A stretch of DNA of 64,000 bases, taken from assembly GCF_040215105.1 (NCBI RefSeq), contig NZ_CP157875.1:1107501-1171500 (forward strand), read 5' to 3'. Source of the stretch: Aeromonas veronii (GTDB lineage: Bacteria; Pseudomonadota; Gammaproteobacteria; Enterobacterales; Aeromonadaceae). Made by a program: the position numbers and the translations under genes. Of this stretch, positions 16,512 to 25,487 are shown piece after piece (position 1 is the stretch's first letter; every line of letters starts with the position of its first letter). Under the pieces are notes generated by a model, which did no database searches, was not told the origin of the DNA, and saw nothing but the letters and a program-made list of their open reading frames with translations.

Positions 16512-17138
16512 ATGGGATCCCTGGTTTTGACGGTAGGTACGGGTTCCACCTGGGCGATGCGCGCGTCCATGGTACTCGGTCTGAGCGGACTGGCCTGGCA
16601 GGAGCAGGTGTTCGATCTGGAAGACGCCAGGGAGGTGGTGCGGCTGAAGCGGGTCTCGCCGACCGGGCTGGTGCCCTGGCTCGATGACGGTGAGCTGCGC
16701 ATTCACGACTCCCTCGCCATCGCCGAATACCTGCATGAACGCTGTCCAGAGCGCCACCTCTATCCGGTGAATGTGGCCGAGCGGGCTCTGGCCCGCAGCC
16801 TCTGCGCCGAGCTGCATGCGGGCTTTGGCCAGATCCGCAGCCGCCTGCCGTTTTTCCTGGGAGCGCCAACCCAGAGTGAACCACCGGTGGAGGTGCTCGT
16901 CGAGTTGGCCCGGCTGCAGACCATCTGGTCACAGGCGAGGGGAGACTTCTACTTCGGCGAGGCGGGGATCATCGATGCCTTCTATGCGGTGATGGCCTAT
17001 CGGTTGGCGAGCTACGGCATCGGGCTGCCCGGCCAGGCCGGTCTCTATCAGCAGGCCCTGCTGGCCTGGCCCCTGTGGCAGGAGACCTTGGTCAAGGCGC
17101 GGCTGCAATGGCCTGCAAAATCCCGCCAATCGTTGTGA
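16512..17138 (+). CDS. Glutathione S-transferase family protein
   Basis: The 208-residue product has a thioredoxin-like N-terminal domain with TGLVPWLDDGELRIHDSLAI, where the cis-proline and the DS that bind glutathione are recognisable. An alpha-helical C-terminal domain follows with IIDAFYAVMAYRL. It resembles the YfcF/YfcG-like, maleylacetoacetate isomerase-like group. The substrate is unknown. A strong AGGAGG lies before the ATG at 16512. It stands alone and ends at a two-way terminator shared with malS. Confidence 0.84.
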   Translation: MGSLVLTVGTGSTWAMRASMVLGLSGLAWQEQVFDLEDAREVVRLKRVSPTGLVPWLDDGELRIHDSLAIAEYLHERCPERHLYPVNVAERALARSLCAELHAGFGQIRSRLPFFLGAPTQSEPPVEVLVELARLQTIWSQARGDFYFGEAGIIDAFYAVMAYRLASYGIGLPGQAGLYQQALLAWPLWQETLVKARLQWPAKSRQSL

Positions 17139-17149
17139 TGGCAGCATAA

Positions 17150-17178
17150 AAAAGGGGAGCCAATGGCTCCCCTTTTTT
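17150..17178. terminator. Bidirectional intrinsic terminator (GST / malS)
   Basis: AAAAGGGGAGCCA and TGGCTCCCCTTTT pair almost perfectly, with an A run before and a T run after. It lies between the convergent GST and malS genes and should act on both strands. Confidence 0.85.
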
Positions 17179-17196
17179 CATGGTCGCGAGCGTCGA

Positions 17197-19308
17197 CTAT
17201 TTGGCTCGGCCGGCGAAGACCACCACCACCTTGTCGGCCCCTTTCTCGCGCACGAAGCTGTAGGGGGCATCCGAAAGCTTCTTGTGGCTGCCTGCCGCCA
17301 CCGCCGGGTGGGCTGCTCGGAACTGACCGAGGCGCTGCCAGTGCTTGACCAGCTCCGCCTTGTCGCCGCTCGCCAGTTCCTGCCAGTTCATGTCGGAGCG
17401 CAGGGCCTGATCGAACACGCCCCCATCCTTGGCCAGCCCGCGACCGGACTCATCCCCGTAGTAGAGCTGGATGCCGCCCGGCAGCAGCATGAAGCTGCTG
17501 GCGACCCGCCGCTGCAGCGGCACGTCCTGATAGTCGCCGAAGAACAGCTTGGTATCGTGGGAGCTGATGTAGCTCAGCACGTTGAACGCCGGATCCTGAT
17601 TGATGCGGCTGGCATAGCTGGCGTAGGTGGGCTCGGCGCCAGCCAGGCACTGGGCCTGGGGCAGGGCGAACTCGCGCTGATAGTCAAAGTTGATCAGGGA
17701 ATCGAAGCCGTTCTGGTACCAGAAGTCCTTGGAGACCCCGTGATCCCACACCTCCCCCACCATGTAGAAAGGCAGATTGTCGAGGGCCTTGGTGGGGTTG
17801 GCCGCCTTCCACTCTTGAAGGGCCGCCGTGCCTGCCTGCTTGAGTTTGGCCCAGACCGCCGGCTCCAGGTGCTTGACGGTATCGGCCCGGAAGCCGTCTA
17901 TGCCAAAGCGGCGCACCCAGTCGGTGTGCCAGGCGATGAGATAGTCGCTCACGCTGGCATCGGGCAGCGCCTTGGCGCCGGTGTCTTTTTTGGCCGCCAG
18001 CAGCGGCGGCAGCCCCACCGGCCTGGTCGACTCGGTCAGGAAGTCCGGCAGGCCCGCCACCGCGCCCGTCACATCGTCGGTACCGGGTTGGGGATAGCCG
18101 GGCAGACCGGCCCGCACCCAGTCCGGGCCCCACCACTGGTTCCAGTCACTCGATTGATAGTCGATGAACTGGTTGTAGCCATGCCAGTTGAGGCCGCCGC
18201 TCGGGCGCCAGTCGTTCCAGCGGGCGGGGAGCTTGCCGGTGTTCTGGGCAAGGTCGGTGAGGCCGAGATCCTGCAAGTCCGCCAGGGTGGCATAACCGGC
18301 GTGGTTCATCACCACGTCGAGGATGATGCGCATGCCACGCTTGTGGGCCTCGTCCACCAGCATCCTGAGGCTCTCCTCGTCGCCATAGTTGGGGTCGATT
18401 TTGGTGAAGTCCAGCGCCCAGTAGCCGTGGTAGGCGTAGAAGGGGAAGTTTCCCTGCTCGCCGCCGCCGATGAAACCGTGTACCTGCTCCACCATGGGGG
18501 TGATCCAGATGGCGTTCATGCCGAGGCTCTTGATGTAGTCGAGCTTCTCGGTCAATCCCTTGAAGTCGCCGCCGTGCCAGGTGGCGACCTCATCCTGGCC
18601 ATCCTTCTGGCGGCCGAAGCTGTGATCATTGCTGGGATCCCCGTTGTGGAAGCGGTCGGTCAGCAGGAAATAGACGCTGGCCTGATCCCAGTTGAAGGGT
18701 TCAGCCTTGGCCGCCGCCACGGGCTCGAGCAGCAAGAGACCGCCGCTCTCGGTGCTCGGGGTCAGGGTGAGCTTGCCACCCTTGACCACGGCCTCCTGTT
18801 TTGAATACGCATCCCGCAACCGGGTGCCATCGGGCCAGACCCCTGTCAATGAGACAGTGACCGGGCCACCGTCCCAGGCGATGCAGGGCTCCTCCGGTGG
18901 CTGACGCTTGAATTCGCTCTTCTTGGTGGCTCTGAGCACCTTGAGGCTGGGGGTATCCGGGTTGAAAGTGAACTCGTAGTCTCCCGCCAGCATGACCCGC
19001 AGGGTGAAGCTGTTCTCCTTGGCGCACTTGTCCATGGGTTGGGCGGTGCCAAAGGGGAGCGCTTTGTTTTCGCTCGGGCCGAAGCTGGTGCCGCAACTGT
19101 TGGCGGCATCGCCGATGCGGATCTGGTGGCTGCCCTTGTCGAGTTTGTGGGTCAGGCTGACGGTACCCTGGTCCAGCGCCAGTTCCCCGGCGACCGGCTT
19201 GCCATCCACATAGAGCTGCACTGGTGAAGCCGCCAGAGCCTGACTGGCAAACAGGGGGGCAGCCAGCAGGGCGAGCCAGAGGGGCGAGGGGCGAGGGGCG
19301 AGACGCAT
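17197..19308 (-). CDS. malS: Periplasmic alpha-amylase MalS
   Basis: The 703-residue product has a signal peptide (hydrophobic core, then ASQALAA) and an N-terminal region of about 190 residues rich in beta strands and cysteines. A GH13 (beta/alpha)8 barrel follows: VYFLLTDRFHNGDPSND, ILDVVMNHAGYATLADL, the nucleophile in GIDGFRADTVKH (near 473), the acid in VGEVWDHG (near 518), and SSHDT (near 582). It matches E. coli MalS (676) over its whole length. MalS cuts maltodextrins in the periplasm for maltose uptake. No MalT box or other mal gene is visible here. The ATG at 19308 has AAGGAA ahead. The length is slightly above the family norm. Confidence 0.9.
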   Translation of the reverse strand: MRLAPRPSPLWLALLAAPLFASQALAASPVQLYVDGKPVAGELALDQGTVSLTHKLDKGSHQIRIGDAANSCGTSFGPSENKALPFGTAQPMDKCAKENSFTLRVMLAGDYEFTFNPDTPSLKVLRATKKSEFKRQPPEEPCIAWDGGPVTVSLTGVWPDGTRLRDAYSKQEAVVKGGKLTLTPSTESGGLLLLEPVAAAKAEPFNWDQASVYFLLTDRFHNGDPSNDHSFGRQKDGQDEVATWHGGDFKGLTEKLDYIKSLGMNAIWITPMVEQVHGFIGGGEQGNFPFYAYHGYWALDFTKIDPNYGDEESLRMLVDEAHKRGMRIILDVVMNHAGYATLADLQDLGLTDLAQNTGKLPARWNDWRPSGGLNWHGYNQFIDYQSSDWNQWWGPDWVRAGLPGYPQPGTDDVTGAVAGLPDFLTESTRPVGLPPLLAAKKDTGAKALPDASVSDYLIAWHTDWVRRFGIDGFRADTVKHLEPAVWAKLKQAGTAALQEWKAANPTKALDNLPFYMVGEVWDHGVSKDFWYQNGFDSLINFDYQREFALPQAQCLAGAEPTYASYASRINQDPAFNVLSYISSHDTKLFFGDYQDVPLQRRVASSFMLLPGGIQLYYGDESGRGLAKDGGVFDQALRSDMNWQELASGDKAELVKHWQRLGQFRAAHPAVAAGSHKKLSDAPYSFVREKGADKVVVVFAGRAK

Positions 19309-19476
19309 AAGCCATTCCTTGAGCTGAGAGTGAGCGAATGAAATTCCGTTGAGCGCTCATTCTAGGGGGCCGAGGGGAGGGGCTGGATCGGGAAAATCCC
19401 GATTTGTGAGGTGAGTTCAAATGGTTACGTTTTCAAGCTCGGGAAACTGTGATGACTGCCCAAAGATGGCAGCCAT

Positions 19477-19508
19477 AAAAAATGCCGGTCCATGGACCGG
19501 CATTTTTT
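19477..19508. terminator. Bidirectional terminator after the GtrB/GtrA operon
   Basis: ATGCCGGTCC and GGACCGGCAT, with an AT centre, form a perfect palindrome flanked by six A and six T residues. It ends the leftward four-gene operon. Confidence 0.9.
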
Positions 19509-19523
19509 GGGGGCGGGGGATCG

Positions 19524-20684
19524 TCAGACGGTGAAGAACTTGAAGTTGACGAAGGCCACCGCGATGAAGGAGGCGACCATGCCACTGACGCAGAGCACCG
19601 CCGGGCGCAGGGCGGGCCAGCGATGGGTCAGCAAGATGATGGCCAGCAGGGTCGGGTAGAGACCGAACATGTAGCGGGGCATGGCGTTGAGCCCGGTCAT
19701 CAGCGGTATGGTGCAGCAGATGAACATCAGGGTCGCCTCGGCCCAGCGCTTCTGGCTGAACAGGTAGAGGTTCAGACACCAGCCGAAGATCACCATGATG
19801 GAGAGGTAGGCCTTGCGACCACCGAGCTCGAATCCGCTCAGCCACCAGTCCAGCGGGCTATCCATGTAGCGGCCCCAGGCCACCTGGATGTGCTTGAAGG
19901 CGAAGGCATCCCCGGTGAGGTGATACAGGAAGACCATGTAGGAGAAGAGGCCAAGCGGGATGAGCCAGATGCTGAACACCACCTTGAAGGCCCGCTCGGT
20001 GAAGCGGAAGAACTCGCGCCAGCCATAGGCCTGCAGTGCCAGGATCAGCACCGGGAACACCATCATTACCCCGAGGTTGCGGGTGCTGGAGATGAAGATG
20101 CCGATGACGCCGACCAGCAGCCACTGCTCACGGTAGGCGAACAGGAACATGAGCAGCATGAAGAGCATGAACATGGACTCGCCGTACCCGGAGACGAAGT
20201 AGGCGGAGAAGGGGGAGAAGGCCAGCAGCCAGACCCCGAAACGGGCGGTATCATCCCCCAGCTTGAGCTGGCGCAGCACCAGCAGCATGGCCGGCAGGGA
20301 GAAGAAGAAGGCGATGTTGGTCACCAGCATCAGGCCGATCAGGCTCTCGACGTTGAGCAGGTTGGAGAGACCACCGGACAGCATGGGGTAGAGGGGCATG
20401 AAGGCCCAGTTCGCCGCATTGCCCTTGCTGAGCCAGCGAGGGTAGAGGTCGTAGCCGTTTTCGATGATGCGCTGGAACCAGACGCAGTCAAACTGGCAAT
20501 AGGCCTGCAGCGGGCCGATACCGGGGGCGCCGTAGAGCTGGACGCCGAAGTAGCCCATGCCGTAGAGGGCGGCCCGGCTCAGTACGAAGGCGGCGATGAT
20601 GATCAGCCAGTCGCGGCCGCTGATGGCCAGGGACGGGCGATAGGGTCCCGCGGCTGCGGGAACGGGTGTTGTCATGTCATTCAT
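19524..20684 (-). CDS. GT-C type membrane glycosyltransferase-like protein
   Basis: The 386-residue product is a polytopic membrane protein with about ten hydrophobic segments. Near the start, after the first helix, FDCVWFQRIIENGYD provides the acidic loop typical of GT-C enzymes that use polyprenyl-phosphate sugars, and NWAFMPLYPML follows. It resembles mannosyltransferases of the PIG-V/GT39-like group. With GtrA and GtrB just upstream, it probably moves a sugar from undecaprenyl phosphate, made by GtrB and flipped by GtrA, to a periplasmic acceptor such as LPS or a protein. The ATG at 20684 overlaps the gtrA stop by one base, so the genes are translationally coupled. Confidence 0.78.
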   Translation of the reverse strand: MNDMTTPVPAAAGPYRPSLAISGRDWLIIIAAFVLSRAALYGMGYFGVQLYGAPGIGPLQAYCQFDCVWFQRIIENGYDLYPRWLSKGNAANWAFMPLYPMLSGGLSNLLNVESLIGLMLVTNIAFFFSLPAMLLVLRQLKLGDDTARFGVWLLAFSPFSAYFVSGYGESMFMLFMLLMFLFAYREQWLLVGVIGIFISSTRNLGVMMVFPVLILALQAYGWREFFRFTERAFKVVFSIWLIPLGLFSYMVFLYHLTGDAFAFKHIQVAWGRYMDSPLDWWLSGFELGGRKAYLSIMVIFGWCLNLYLFSQKRWAEATLMFICCTIPLMTGLNAMPRYMFGLYPTLLAIILLTHRWPALRPAVLCVSGMVASFIAVAFVNFKFFTV

Positions 20685-21055
20685 CAGGCAAATACCCAGA
20701 CGCGAGAGAGAAGGTAGGTGAGTATGGTCACGGCCAGGGTGGCAATGACCACGGGCAGCAGGCCGGAGAGGCCGGCAAACAGCAGGCCGCTCAGGAGCAG
20801 GTTGCGCACCGCCAGGGAGAAGAGCGCCACCAGCAGGAACTTGCCGGCCGCCCCCTGCTTCTGGAAGGTGATGTAGCGATGGCCGAAGAAGGAGAACCAG
20901 AAGGCCACCCCGAAGGCGAGGGTGGTCACCAGGTGTTCGGAAATATCCGGCCAGTTGTGAAACAGCGCGAACGAGGTGCCCAGATCGACGAGGGTAGCCC
21001 CCCCGCCGACGAAACCGAAGCGAACCAGACGCCAGAATTCCTCGCGGGAGATCAT
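20684..21055 (-). CDS. GtrA-family membrane protein
   Basis: The 123-residue product has four hydrophobic segments and the GtrA signature: FVRFGFVGG-like FGFVGGGATLVDLG at the start and FWFSFFGHRYITFQ in the middle, ending with LLSRVWVFA. GtrA proteins are thought to flip undecaprenyl-phosphate-linked sugar across the inner membrane. The gene lies between the GtrB-like gene, overlapping its stop by four bases, and the GT-C gene, overlapping its start by one. This tight packing supports a shared pathway. Confidence 0.88.
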   Translation of the reverse strand: MISREEFWRLVRFGFVGGGATLVDLGTSFALFHNWPDISEHLVTTLAFGVAFWFSFFGHRYITFQKQGAAGKFLLVALFSLAVRNLLLSGLLFAGLSGLLPVVIATLAVTILTYLLSRVWVFA

Positions 21056-22077
21056 TGAGGCGCCGGCTCCTGCTTGTCCTGCTGTTCGGCGCCATCCTGT
21101 GGTTTGCCTGCATCAGCTTGTTTGTCTTTGGCGTACTGGCCGTAGACCCCCTCGATGAGGTAGACAGGGCGCTGCTTCACCTCGACGAACATGCGGCCAA
21201 TGTATTCGCCGATGATGCCAAGGGAGAGCAGCTGGATGCCGCCGAGGAACAGCATCACCGACATCAGGGAGGCGTAACCGGGGACGTCGATGCCAAAGAA
21301 CAGCACTTGGGCCAGGATCTTGAGGATGTAGAGGAAGGCGATGAAGGAGACACCGACCCCCACATAGCTCCATACCCGCAGGGGCCAGCTGGAGAAGCTC
21401 ATCAGCCCATCGAGGGCGAAGTTCCACAGTTTCCAGTAGTTGAACTTGGTCTCACCGGCGTGGCGGGCAGGGCGCTCATAGGGCACGCCCACGGCGCGGA
21501 AACCGGCCCAGGCAAACAGTCCCTTCATGAAGCGGTTGCGCTCCGGCAGTAGCTTGAGGGCCTCGACCACCTTGCGATCGATCAGCCGGAAGTCACCGGC
21601 GTTCTCCGGCAGCTTGGTGCTGGTGGAGAGCGCATTGAAGAAGCGGTAGAAACCACCGGCGGTGAGGCGTTTCATCGGAGTGTCGGCGCTGCGATCCACC
21701 CGGATGCCGTAGACGGTGTCATAGCCACCGGTCTGCCACAGTTTGACGAATTCCAGAATGAGGGCGGGGGGATCTTGCAGATCCACGTCCATGGGGACGA
21801 TGGCATCGCCCTTGGCCTCATGCAGGCCAGCGGTCATGGCGGCTTCTTTACCGAAGTTGCGGGCCAGGTTGACCAAGGTAACGCGGGGGTCGCGAGCGAT
21901 GGCCTGTTCGACCACCTCGCGGGTACGATCGCGGCTGCCATCGTTGACGAACACGATTTCAAGCTGGTCTTTGAGCGGGGCCAGTTCGTCATCTATCGCG
22001 CTAATGAAGGCGTCTATGCTCTCTTCCTCGTTATAAACGGGCACGACCAGAGAGAGTCGAAAATCGGCATGCGACAT
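21052..22077 (-). CDS. GtrB-like polyprenyl-phosphate glycosyltransferase (GT2)
   Basis: The 341-residue product starts with a GT2 domain: LVVPVYNEEESIDAF, FVNDGSRDRT, the metal-binding MDVDLQDPP and a DFRLIDRKV segment. Two membrane helices lie at about 230 to 300, then a charged, glutamine- and lysine-rich tail (after about 320). This is the architecture of GtrB and ArnC, which attach a sugar to undecaprenyl phosphate on the cytosolic side. The sugar cannot be told. It overlaps gtrA by four bases (ATGA). The lipid-linked sugar is presumably used by the last gene of the operon. Confidence 0.88.
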   Translation of the reverse strand: MSHADFRLSLVVPVYNEEESIDAFISAIDDELAPLKDQLEIVFVNDGSRDRTREVVEQAIARDPRVTLVNLARNFGKEAAMTAGLHEAKGDAIVPMDVDLQDPPALILEFVKLWQTGGYDTVYGIRVDRSADTPMKRLTAGGFYRFFNALSTSTKLPENAGDFRLIDRKVVEALKLLPERNRFMKGLFAWAGFRAVGVPYERPARHAGETKFNYWKLWNFALDGLMSFSSWPLRVWSYVGVGVSFIAFLYILKILAQVLFFGIDVPGYASLMSVMLFLGGIQLLSLGIIGEYIGRMFVEVKQRPVYLIEGVYGQYAKDKQADAGKPQDGAEQQDKQEPAPQ

Positions 22078-22132
22078 GGGAACTTCCTTATTAGAAAATC
22101 ACGTTTAACGGCTGATTTTTAGATTTTTGTCT

Positions 22133-22678
22133 TCACTGTGCCACGGTCAGGCGCACGGACTGCACGTTGAGTGGCGTCGGGGCAGACAGAGCCAGGAAAT
22201 TGGGGCGCTTGGGATCGGCGGTCAGGGAATCCCCCGGCAGGCTGAGCCGGATCTCGTTGATGCCCGCCTTGGCCAGTTTGACAGTGGTGGTGAAATCGTG
22301 GCCCAGGGCCACCTTGAGCAAGGCCCCCGCTTCCGGGCTGTTGATCCGCGCCTGGATGGTGAGTTGTTCTGGTTGCGCCTGCTGCTTGGGGAGGACGAAA
22401 TAGAGGCCGCCCTGACCACTGAGTTCGGTCCCTTCGGCGCTCGGTTTCTTGGCCCAGCCTTCGCTTGAGAGGAAGCGGCTCGGCTTGGTCAGGTTGAGTT
22501 CGTTGCCCGGCTGGTAGGTCATGCTGGAATTGTGTTCCCAGAAGCGGGTCTTGCCTTCTAGGTAATAGAGCTTGTAAGCCAGGCTCACATTGGGGTGAGC
22601 GGCCAGATAGAGGGTATAAAGATAAAAGCCACTCAGTGCCATGATGGCTGCCAGAAAACCGAACTTTTTGTAGGTCAT
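22133..22678 (-). CDS. Uncharacterised single-span membrane protein, first gene of the gtr operon
   Basis: The product (181 residues from the ATG at 22678, or 184 from a GTG at 22687) has one N-terminal membrane segment (GFLAAIMALSGFYLYTLYLAA) shortened here to its core, and a soluble domain probably on the periplasmic side. The domain is beta-rich in look, with GTELSGQGGLYFVLP and an ending of LNVQSVRLTVAQ, suggestive of a carbohydrate-binding jelly-roll-like fold, but I do not recognise a family. It lies 55 bases before the GtrB gene on the same strand, so it may help choose or present the glycosylated acceptor. Function unknown. Confidence 0.65.
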   Translation of the reverse strand: MTYKKFGFLAAIMALSGFYLYTLYLAAHPNVSLAYKLYYLEGKTRFWEHNSSMTYQPGNELNLTKPSRFLSSEGWAKKPSAEGTELSGQGGLYFVLPKQQAQPEQLTIQARINSPEAGALLKVALGHDFTTTVKLAKAGINEIRLSLPGDSLTADPKRPNFLALSAPTPLNVQSVRLTVAQ

Positions 22679-22687
22679 ATTACTCAC

Positions 22688-22988
22688 TCGACGCCTGACG
22701 GATGGGTAGGCAGATTTCGCGCATATGCTAATCCAATTGCAAAAAAAGCATAGTGGATCACAAAAATATATTTGCTCACATATTAACCCCGATAACCCTG
22801 CTCGCCAAATGCCATTAGGGAAACGGATGGCACCTCTCTCTTCACCTTCTGCTCATGTCATGCCGGAGGCTTACATGGCTGAGAGATTATCAGTCAACTG
22901 ACTGATTTTGCTCATTGCTGTGGCAGGAACTGTCGTCATTTGACCGCCGCAGCGCTAAGATAGCGCGCTTCGTCGTCAAGGATGACTC
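22688..22988. other. Intergenic region between divergent genes, promoters only
   Basis: Just over 300 bases separate the leftward gtr operon and the rightward solute-binding protein gene. It is more AT-rich than its surroundings between 22740 and 22800, where promoter elements for the operon probably lie. I see no gene, repeat or structured RNA. Confidence 0.4.
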
Positions 22989-23756
22989 ATGAGACTGCCC
23001 CTCCTTTGTCTGCTCTGTTGTCTGCCGGTTTCATCCCCGTGGGCGCAATCCCTCTGTTCCTCCCCCCTGCGGGTCGGTTTCGATGACTGGCCCCCTTACC
23101 ACTATTATCACCAGCAGGGTGGCAAGCGGCAGTTGCGCGGCTTTGCGGTGGACTATCTCAATGCCATCGCCACTAGGCTGGGCTGTCGCCTGACCTATGT
23201 GGAGCGTCCCTGGAAGCGGGTGTTGCAGGACCTGGAACAGGGCAGGCTGGACATCGCCATGGAGGCTTACTTCTATGAGGACAGGGCCCGCTATGCCTGG
23301 TTCTCCAAGGCTTACAACCCTGGGCGTACCCGGCTCTGGGTTCGCAGTGCCGACATGGATGACACGCCGGATCTGAGGCGCTGGCTGGCCAAGGGGCATC
23401 AGCTCGGGGTCACCAAGGAGTTCTACTACGGGAGCGGGGTGACCGCCCTGCTGCAGGATTACCGGCATCAGGTGAGCGCCGTTAATGATGCGCAAAACTA
23501 TCGCAAGCTGCAGCTTCGGCGGATTGATGGGTTTCTCGGGGATAGCCTGGCGACCCCCTGGGGTCTGAAGAGAGAGGGGCTGGAGAAGGGCATCAGTCCT
23601 CACGGGATGTCGGTTTATGAGATGCCGACCTATTTCATGCTGAGCAAGCAGACTCTGTCGGCTGATTTTGTGGCGAGATTTGATCAGGCGCTTGGCGACG
23701 TCAGCCGGAGTGCGGAGCATGGGCAGATATGGCGCCGCTACGCCCTGGCCCGTTAG
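22989..23756 (+). CDS. Periplasmic substrate-binding protein, family 3 type
   Basis: The 255-residue product has a signal peptide (to about SSPWAQS) and a single SBP_bac_3 domain: LRVGFDDWPPYHY at the start, AVDYLNAIATRLGC, and LEQGRLDIAMEAYFYEDR. This fold binds amino acids or related small molecules. No permease or ATPase gene is adjacent, so it may be an orphan binding protein, like many of this kind in Aeromonas and Shewanella, rather than part of an ABC importer. Ligand unknown. Confidence 0.8.
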   Translation: MRLPLLCLLCCLPVSSPWAQSLCSSPLRVGFDDWPPYHYYHQQGGKRQLRGFAVDYLNAIATRLGCRLTYVERPWKRVLQDLEQGRLDIAMEAYFYEDRARYAWFSKAYNPGRTRLWVRSADMDDTPDLRRWLAKGHQLGVTKEFYYGSGVTALLQDYRHQVSAVNDAQNYRKLQLRRIDGFLGDSLATPWGLKREGLEKGISPHGMSVYEMPTYFMLSKQTLSADFVARFDQALGDVSRSAEHGQIWRRYALAR

Positions 23757-23856
23757 CATCAGGTTGTCGCCCGCTGGCAAAGTCATTGCCATTCACGCAT
23801 CATGGGTGCCTGACCGCGGCGCCTGACAGGCCAAATTGAACCGATTTGAGGTAAGC

Positions 23857-25338
23857 ATGGGGAAGAAGCATTGGCTGGCATTGGCAAATCTTATCTGGCT
23901 CGGCTGCTGGCCGGCGGGGATGGCCCATGCCAACACGGAACAGGTCGTGGTGGCCAGCCCCGGTATTCAGCACGACTGGTATCAGGATAGCGAGGCCGAG
24001 CAGGCACGTCAGGAGCTGGAGAGCCAGCTGCAGGAAGCGGTGCTTGCCCAGTTGCATCCGGATTTCTACCGGCTCTGGCAGCAGTTGCAGAAGACCCCGA
24101 GCGACAAGCGCGGTGCCCTCTACGATGAGATCTTTGCCAAGCTGGCTCGCTTCCAGCAGGCCTGGCGTGCCATGGATCTGGTCGCCCGTGAGCAGATGCA
24201 GACCCAGAAGCTCAATTTGAACAAGCCCCTGACCGACGTGCCTGAAGGTGACAATCTGCTGGACCGGGTCAAACAGCTCAGACCCCAGGTGGCCGAGTAC
24301 GACGCGGTGCGCGAAGAGGTGCGCAAGTTGCTGGCCATGCCCATGGCCAGGCAGTGGCCCAGCCTCGACATACCGACCCTGCGTGCGGGGGAGAGCTCGA
24401 CCGAGCTTGGCCAGATCCGCGCCATCCTCAATGCGTTGGGGGATGGTGCCCCGAGCGATGATGAAGTCATCTACGACGACGCAACCGAAGCTGCCATCAA
24501 GCAGTTCCAGCGCCGCCACGGCCTGACCGCTGACGGCATCATCGGTCGCCAGACCCGCTCCTGGCTCAATACCGGGCCCCAGGTGCGCGCCAGCCTGCTG
24601 CTGCGCAACCTCTGGCGCCGGGATCTGGTGGATCACCTTGCCAACCGCTACGTGCTGGTCAATATCCCGGATTACCGCCTGAGCGTGGTGGAGTCCGGCA
24701 ACGAGGTATTCACCAGCCGGGTCATCGTCGGCAAGGAGCAGCGGGCCACCCCCATTCTCGCGAGCGAGATCCGCTCCATCGTCCTCAATCCCGCCTGGCA
24801 CGTGCCACGCTCCATTCTGAGCAAGGACATACTGCCAAAACTCGGACGGGATCCGGCTTATCTGGATCGGGAGCAGTTCGAGGTGATCGACGGTGACGGC
24901 AATCCGGTGCAGTTCAGCGAGGATGGCTGGCACCATGCGCTGGCCTCCGGCTTCCCCTATCGCTTGCGGCAAAAGCCGGGCGATCACAACGCCCTCGGTC
25001 GCTACAAGTTCTATCTGCCGAACAACGATGCCATCTACCTGCACTCGACGCCGCGCAAGTCCCTGTTCGAGCAGGGGGCGCGCGCTTTCAGCTCGGGTTG
25101 CATCCGGGTGGAGCATGCGGACGATCTGGCGGAGCTGCTGCTGACCGATTCCCGCTATCAGCCGGACAAGGTCGCCAATATCTTGAAGTATACCCAGACC
25201 AAATGGCTGCCCTTGACCACCCCGATCCCGGTGTTTACCGTCTACTGGAGCAGCTGGATCGACGACGAGGGGCGCCAGCAACTGCGCAACGACATCTACG
25301 GATTTGATCGAGTCAGCTTCCAGAGCCGGCTGTTGTGA
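23857..25338 (+). CDS. ldtD: L,D-transpeptidase, LdtD (YcbB) type
   Basis: The 493-residue product has a signal peptide (to about GMAHANT), a peptidoglycan-binding domain at about 185 to 235 (AIKQFQRRHGLTADGIIG), and a YkuD catalytic domain with HSTPRKSLFEQGAR and the nucleophile cysteine in FSSGCIRVEH (near 413). LdtD makes 3-3 cross-links between meso-diaminopimelate residues of peptidoglycan. It is shorter than E. coli YcbB (615). The ATG at 23857 is chosen as it opens the signal peptide and has GAGGT ahead; a TTG seven codons earlier is less likely. It is followed by mepK, the same order as ycbB-ycbK in E. coli. Confidence 0.88.
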   Translation: MGKKHWLALANLIWLGCWPAGMAHANTEQVVVASPGIQHDWYQDSEAEQARQELESQLQEAVLAQLHPDFYRLWQQLQKTPSDKRGALYDEIFAKLARFQQAWRAMDLVAREQMQTQKLNLNKPLTDVPEGDNLLDRVKQLRPQVAEYDAVREEVRKLLAMPMARQWPSLDIPTLRAGESSTELGQIRAILNALGDGAPSDDEVIYDDATEAAIKQFQRRHGLTADGIIGRQTRSWLNTGPQVRASLLLRNLWRRDLVDHLANRYVLVNIPDYRLSVVESGNEVFTSRVIVGKEQRATPILASEIRSIVLNPAWHVPRSILSKDILPKLGRDPAYLDREQFEVIDGDGNPVQFSEDGWHHALASGFPYRLRQKPGDHNALGRYKFYLPNNDAIYLHSTPRKSLFEQGARAFSSGCIRVEHADDLAELLLTDSRYQPDKVANILKYTQTKWLPLTTPIPVFTVYWSSWIDDEGRQQLRNDIYGFDRVSFQSRLL

Positions 25339-25354
25339 TCTCAGCCACAGAGTG

Positions 25355-25381
25355 AAAAGCCCGGCCAGTGCCGGGCTTTTT
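25355..25381 (+). terminator. Intrinsic terminator between ldtD and mepK
   Basis: AAAAGCCCGGC pairs with GCCGGGCTTTTT around a four-base loop, 17 bases after the ldtD stop. It implies that mepK has its own promoter in the 100 bases that follow. Confidence 0.85.
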
Positions 25382-25487
25382 CATGGCCGATTGTGGTTTG
25401 ACATGGGGAGGAGCGCTGGGTAATTTCAGGCGTCGACATCAAGATTACTCATCAAATCCACTTAAATATGCGATGGACGGACCACGG

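Noticed and set aside
19309..19476. MalT boxes upstream of malS
   Set aside because: No GGGGAKGAGG-like pair was visible in either orientation.
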